Source: Pseudoruegeria sp039972875
GTDB taxonomy: Bacteria > Pseudomonadota > Alphaproteobacteria > Rhodobacterales > Rhodobacteraceae
Direction of reading: 5' to 3'
Length of the DNA: 64,000 nt
Assembly (NCBI GenBank): GCA_039972875.1
Contig: JBDWMA010000052.1
Span: 289,759 to 353,758 of the forward strand
A program made the translations under genes and the position numbers. This document shows, piece by piece, positions 60,802 through 64,000 of this stretch; positions within the stretch are counted from its first letter, which is position 1; every line of letters begins with the position of its first letter. The notes under the pieces were generated by a model, which ran no database searches, was not told where the DNA came from, and worked only from the letters and a program-made list of their open reading frames with translations.

Positions 60802-61184
60802 TACATTTCGGATCTTGCCTGTGTGGCGCGGTAACGTATGAGGTAAAAGGAGAGATGCGTCCGGTTTCGGCCTGCCATTGCGGTCAATGCCGCAAAACCA
60901 GCGGACATTATTGGGCTGCGACGCAGGTGCCAGATGATGCATTGATTCTTACCAACAAAAGCGGCCTGACGTGGTTCAAATCATCAGATTGGGCGGAGCG
61001 CGGATTTTGCAATCAGTGTGGGTCCAGCCTGTTCTGGCGCATGCCAAGCGAGGGGAAGACCTCAATCGCAGCGGGTTCGTTGGATGATAGTGCCGACCTG
61101 TCAATTGATAAACACATCTTTGTCGCGGACAAAGGTGGCTATTACGACATTGAAGCTGGACCAGAGCAAATCGACAAATACTAA
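60798..61184 (+). CDS. GFA-family (glutathione-dependent formaldehyde-activating-like) protein
   Basis: A 128-aa zinc protein. It has the CLCG, CHCGQCRK and FCNQCGSSLFWR clusters of the Gfa/DUF636 fold. The reaction is not known for most members. The ATG at 60798 overlaps the exporter stop. The longer frame to 60714 lies inside that gene. Confidence 0.86.
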   Translation: MIHFGSCLCGAVTYEVKGEMRPVSACHCGQCRKTSGHYWAATQVPDDALILTNKSGLTWFKSSDWAERGFCNQCGSSLFWRMPSEGKTSIAAGSLDDSADLSIDKHIFVADKGGYYDIEAGPEQIDKY

Positions 61185-61269
61185 TTTCAGTGTTGGTGGG
61201 ACTGCGTCACAGGATTTAGACGCAGGAAGTGTGCTGGAAACTCAGCTGGGTCTGGTTTAGGCAACTGTT

Positions 61270-61917
61270 ATGAGCTCTGATTACAATCCCCCCGACACGC
61301 CACTGTCTATTCTTCATGATGATCATGAGGTGCTGATTATTGATAAGCCAGCAGGTTTATTGTCGGTTCCGGGCAAGGGGGAGCATCTGGCAGATTGCCT
61401 GATTGCCCGCGTACAAGCGGTGTTTCCGCAGGCTTTGCTTGTGCATCGACTTGATCGAGATACGTCTGGGGTAATGGTATTTGGGTTGACTCCTCATGCG
61501 CAACGGCATTTGGGATTGCAGTTTGAAAAGCGGCAAACAAAAAAGACATATATTGCAAGAGTCTTTGGCCTTATGGCGGAAAAAACGGGTACGGTTGATT
61601 TACCCTTGATCGTGGATTGGCCCAACCGGCCTCTTCAAAAGGTCGACCATGAAACGGGCAAACAGGCCCTTACAGACTGGAAAGTTATGCGCACCGAAGG
61701 GAATAGCACCCGTGTGCGGCTATTTCCGAAAACGGGGCGCAGTCATCAGTTGCGCGTTCATATGTTGGCGTTGGGCCATCCCATTCTGGGCGATCCGTTT
61801 TATGCAACAGGAGAAGCCCTAAATGCACCGCGTCTGATGCTGCATGCAGAATCTTTGCGATTTCGCCATCCTGATGGTGGCAAGGGCATGAATTTCCGCG
61901 CGCCGGTTCCCTTCTAG
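61270..61917 (+). CDS. RluA-family pseudouridine synthase
   Basis: A 215-aa synthase with the catalytic Asp in LLVHRLDRDTSGVMVF. KPAGLLSVPGKG and GRSHQLRVHMLALGHPILGD (20) follow the RluA pattern. No S4 domain, so it resembles RluA/RluC-like short forms. It modifies rRNA or tRNA; the target is unknown. Confidence 0.9.
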   Translation: MSSDYNPPDTPLSILHDDHEVLIIDKPAGLLSVPGKGEHLADCLIARVQAVFPQALLVHRLDRDTSGVMVFGLTPHAQRHLGLQFEKRQTKKTYIARVFGLMAEKTGTVDLPLIVDWPNRPLQKVDHETGKQALTDWKVMRTEGNSTRVRLFPKTGRSHQLRVHMLALGHPILGDPFYATGEALNAPRLMLHAESLRFRHPDGGKGMNFRAPVPF

Positions 61918-61998
61918 TATTCGGACTTGGCGGGACCTATCTATCGGTTATAACAATTTCGACGCCCACTGTCGGGCGATAGCATTGGGAGAGATAAG

Positions 61999-62655
61999 AT
62001 GGCATTGCGCATCAATGATACGGCACCAGATTTCACAGCAGAAACAACCGAAGGCACAATCAAGTTTCACGACTGGATCGGCGATGGTTATGCTATTCTG
62101 TTTAGCCACCCCAAAGATTTTACCCCGGTTTGCACCACAGAACTGGGTTTAATGGCAGGTATGGCGGATCAATTCACTGCACGGAACGCTAAGATCATCG
62201 GTATTTCGGTCGATCCGGTTGAAAACCACCACAAGTGGAAGGCTGACATTGAAACCGTGTCCGGCAATTCCGTTGGGTATCCTATGATTGGCGATACTGA
62301 CCTCGCCGTCGCTAAACTTTATGACATGCTGCCCGCTGCCACCGAAGGGAGCTCTGAAGGGCGCACCCCTGCAGACAATGCGACTGTACGGACTGTGTTC
62401 ATCGTTGGCCCCGACAAAAAAGTGAAATTGTCTCTGACTTACCCAATGACCACAGGTCGGAATTTTGACGAAATCCTGCGGGCATTGGATTCCATTCAGT
62501 TAACTGCCAATCACCAAGTGGCAACGCCGGCGAATTGGAAAGACGGCGACGACGTAATTATTACCCCTGCGGTATCGAACGAAGATGCCACCGCGCGATT
62601 TGGAGAGTATGAGACTGTCCTGCCTTATTTGCGGAAAACCAAGCAGCCGAAATAA
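61999..62655 (+). CDS. 1-Cys peroxiredoxin (Prx6-like)
   Basis: A 218-aa peroxiredoxin. The peroxidatic Cys is in SHPKDFTPVCTTELG, and TVRTVFIVGPDKKVKLSLTY (20) is typical of Prx6. The C-terminal domain is long and without the resolving Cys, so 1-Cys type. It reduces peroxides in the cytoplasm. A terminator follows. Confidence 0.92.
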   Translation: MALRINDTAPDFTAETTEGTIKFHDWIGDGYAILFSHPKDFTPVCTTELGLMAGMADQFTARNAKIIGISVDPVENHHKWKADIETVSGNSVGYPMIGDTDLAVAKLYDMLPAATEGSSEGRTPADNATVRTVFIVGPDKKVKLSLTYPMTTGRNFDEILRALDSIQLTANHQVATPANWKDGDDVIITPAVSNEDATARFGEYETVLPYLRKTKQPK

Positions 62656-62681
62656 ACAATCAAACAAAACAATGATTATTA

Positions 62682-62710
62682 CGAGCGTCCAGTTTCTGGG
62701 CGCTCGTTTT
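62682..62710 (+). terminator. Terminator after the peroxiredoxin gene
   Basis: CGAGCGTCCAG (62682-62692) pairs with CTGGGCGCTCG (62696-62706; one T-G pair), followed by TTTT. It ends the peroxiredoxin transcript. Confidence 0.75.
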
Positions 62711-62798
62711 ACATTGCGGATCCAAAATTTGTGTTCTTTTGCGCGTGCACATCTAGATTGGGTGCAACCACGTCATCTTTCATACGTAGGATTTCACA

Positions 62799-63689
62799 AT
62801 GTCTAAGCCACCAAATATGATAATCACCCTCATCCTCGCTATTGTTTGTGGAGCAAGCGGGGCTTTGGCGCAGGAGTATACGCCCTTAGGTGAACATGTG
62901 AATCGGATGCCAATCTTTGATGCACATATCCATTACAAAGAACCAGCTTGGCTCGAATACCCCGTCGAAAGCATCATTGAGTTGATGGATCGAAATGGTG
63001 TTGCAATGGGCTTGGTGTCCTCCACACCAGATGAGGGGACTATAAAGCTATGGAAGTATGCGCCCAATCGTATCGTGCCGGAACTGCGTCCCTATCATGG
63101 AAAAGCGGGATCCTCGAACTGGGCAAAAACCGTTGGAATGACGAAATACCTCGAGGAAAGGCTGGACACCTATCCGCACGAGGGCATTGGCGAATTTCAC
63201 ATCCACAGATTGGATTTCGACGATGCGCCTCTGTTTCAAGACGTGATACAGATGGCGAAATCCCGAGACATCCCGTTGCATGTGCATTCTGGGCATGAAG
63301 CCATTCGCTGGCTGTATGGATTGGATCAAGATGTACAAATCATCTGGGCGCATGCCGGACTTGGCGAGCCTGCGGGCGAGGTCTATCGCCTGATGTCCGA
63401 TTATCCCGCGCTCTATGCGGATACGTCGTTGCGCGAACATGCGATCATGGGAGGAGGGGGCAGACTTGATTCACAGTGGGAGCAAATCATATTTGAATTT
63501 CAGGATCGATTGATGGTTGGAAGCGATACATGGGTGAACAGCCAGTGGGACGACTACACAGCTATTATCCAGTCTAATCGGCTTTGGCTGGCAAAGCTGC
63601 CCAAAGAAGTCGCTGAAAAAATTGCCTATAAGAATGCAGAACGTTTGTTTGGGCGCAAAATCTCAATGTCCCAAATTGGGACGCGCTAA
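62799..63689 (+). CDS. Exported amidohydrolase-family protein
   Basis: A 296-aa protein with signal peptide (MIITLILAIVCGASGALAQ) and an amidohydrolase_2-like barrel. Metal ligands are seen in IFDAHIHYKEP (H-x-H), LHVHSGHEA, IWAHAGLGEP and VGSDTWVNSQ. The reaction is unknown. The exported form is unusual for a family that is mostly cytoplasmic. Confidence 0.8.
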   Translation: MSKPPNMIITLILAIVCGASGALAQEYTPLGEHVNRMPIFDAHIHYKEPAWLEYPVESIIELMDRNGVAMGLVSSTPDEGTIKLWKYAPNRIVPELRPYHGKAGSSNWAKTVGMTKYLEERLDTYPHEGIGEFHIHRLDFDDAPLFQDVIQMAKSRDIPLHVHSGHEAIRWLYGLDQDVQIIWAHAGLGEPAGEVYRLMSDYPALYADTSLREHAIMGGGGRLDSQWEQIIFEFQDRLMVGSDTWVNSQWDDYTAIIQSNRLWLAKLPKEVAEKIAYKNAERLFGRKISMSQIGTR

Positions 63690-63892
63690 TCTTCGTATGA
63701 ATCGGAATGCGGACGAATGCTCAAATTCTGCATTTCTGAAGGGGGCGATACGAGTCTCTGTGTGAATCAATAGTGATCCTCAGATGAATACCATCGTCGC
63801 TCTGGTATTTTAGGTGCTGAAATTCCCGGGTAACGGCCAATGAAGGGAATATTCAAACGCGTTTTCTAATTTTATTGTTTAAAATTGGGTGG
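63690..63892. other. Intergenic region near the right edge
   Basis: I see no gene or clear hairpin here. Base composition becomes AT-rich toward 63900. Confidence 0.5.
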
Positions 63893-64000
63893 TTAGTTAT
63901 TTTTTGATAAAAAGGTACGATTTATTGATTTTAGCGCTTGCGACTCTTTGGGAGTAACCTTAGAACCCCCTCTACCGGCGGCGCTGATGGCGCGGTTGGG
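63893..64000 (-). CDS. Possible C-terminus of a gene entering from the right
   Basis: On the minus strand a frame is open from the window edge to a TAA at 63893-63895, about 35 codons. The sequence (NRAISAAGRGGSKVTPKESQ, then ALKSINRTFLSKNN) has a normal composition, and a basic end. It is too short to identify. It could be chance. Confidence 0.35.
   Translation of the reverse strand, partial: PNRAISAAGRGGSKVTPKESQALKSINRTFLSKNN

Noticed and set aside
1..64000. CRISPR arrays, rRNA genes and insertion sequences
   Set aside because: No regularly spaced repeats, rRNA sequence or transposase-like gene was seen.

Overview
The window is a stretch of chromosome from an alphaproteobacterium, most likely a marine member of the Rhodobacteraceae (Roseobacter group). 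The call rests on gene content: a CcrM-type GANTC methyltransferase, a Rhodobacter-type porin, small proteins of families typical of the group (DUF4170, DUF3576, DUF2125), TRAP transport, an AlkB hydroxylase, and LPS genes (waaA, lpxK, lptE) beside core genes (leuS, holA, ftsK, lolA). No genus can be named from the sequence alone.

Layout. 1-6.7 kb: end of a class III aminotransferase, mmsA, ald, a dctPQM TRAP transporter and a universal stress protein. Together these look like uptake and breakdown of a beta-amino acid such as beta-alanine. 7.1-9.6 kb: an Lrp/AsnC regulator divergent from arginase and ornithine cyclodeaminase (arginine to proline). 9.7-11.1 kb: a multicopper oxidase. 11.43-23.51 kb: an integrated mobilizable element (about 12.1 kb) bounded by a 56-bp direct repeat of the 3' part of tRNA-Arg(CCU). 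It carries a tyrosine integrase, an excisionase-like gene, an XRE regulator, defence-like cargo, and a ColE1-type mobilization block with genes nested inside the relaxase gene. 23.5-29.9 kb: LacI regulator, membrane-bound winged-helix regulator, rnhB, ccrM, alkB. 29.9-46.3 kb: mutY, a DciA-like gene, a DsbA-like gene, a decayed CoA-transferase gene, lipid A/Kdo genes, cysQ-like, pmbA-like, a small SDR/crotonase/flavoprotein operon, holA, lptE, leuS. 46.5-64 kb: porin, yggS, ubiH-like, amidase, aminotransferase, ftsK, lolA, transglycosylase, hspQ, an anti-sigma/STAS pair, a thiolase gene broken by one in-frame stop, msrC, lysE-type exporter, RluA-type pseudouridine synthase, peroxiredoxin and a secreted amidohydrolase.

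The most interesting part is the cargo of the tRNA-Arg element. Three tightly coupled genes at 15255-18874 encode a 650-aa protein with an HELTH (HExxH) putative zinc-protease motif, a 259-aa protein I do not recognise, and a 295-aa SIR2-domain protein with an Asn/His pair suitable for NAD+ cleavage. They sit between an HNH-nuclease-like gene and an orphan HigA antitoxin plus an Mrr-like nuclease. I propose this as a candidate anti-phage (NAD-depletion) system with a metalloprotease-like partner. The function is inference; the motifs, overlaps and setting are directly visible.

Several genes are decaying: a CaiB/BaiF CoA-transferase remnant, the thiolase, a frameshifted helix-turn-helix gene in the element, and fainter remnants next to the tRNA and near 57.4 kb. 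Start codons below were chosen by ribosome-binding site and family N-terminus, and are often downstream of the longest possible ORF.
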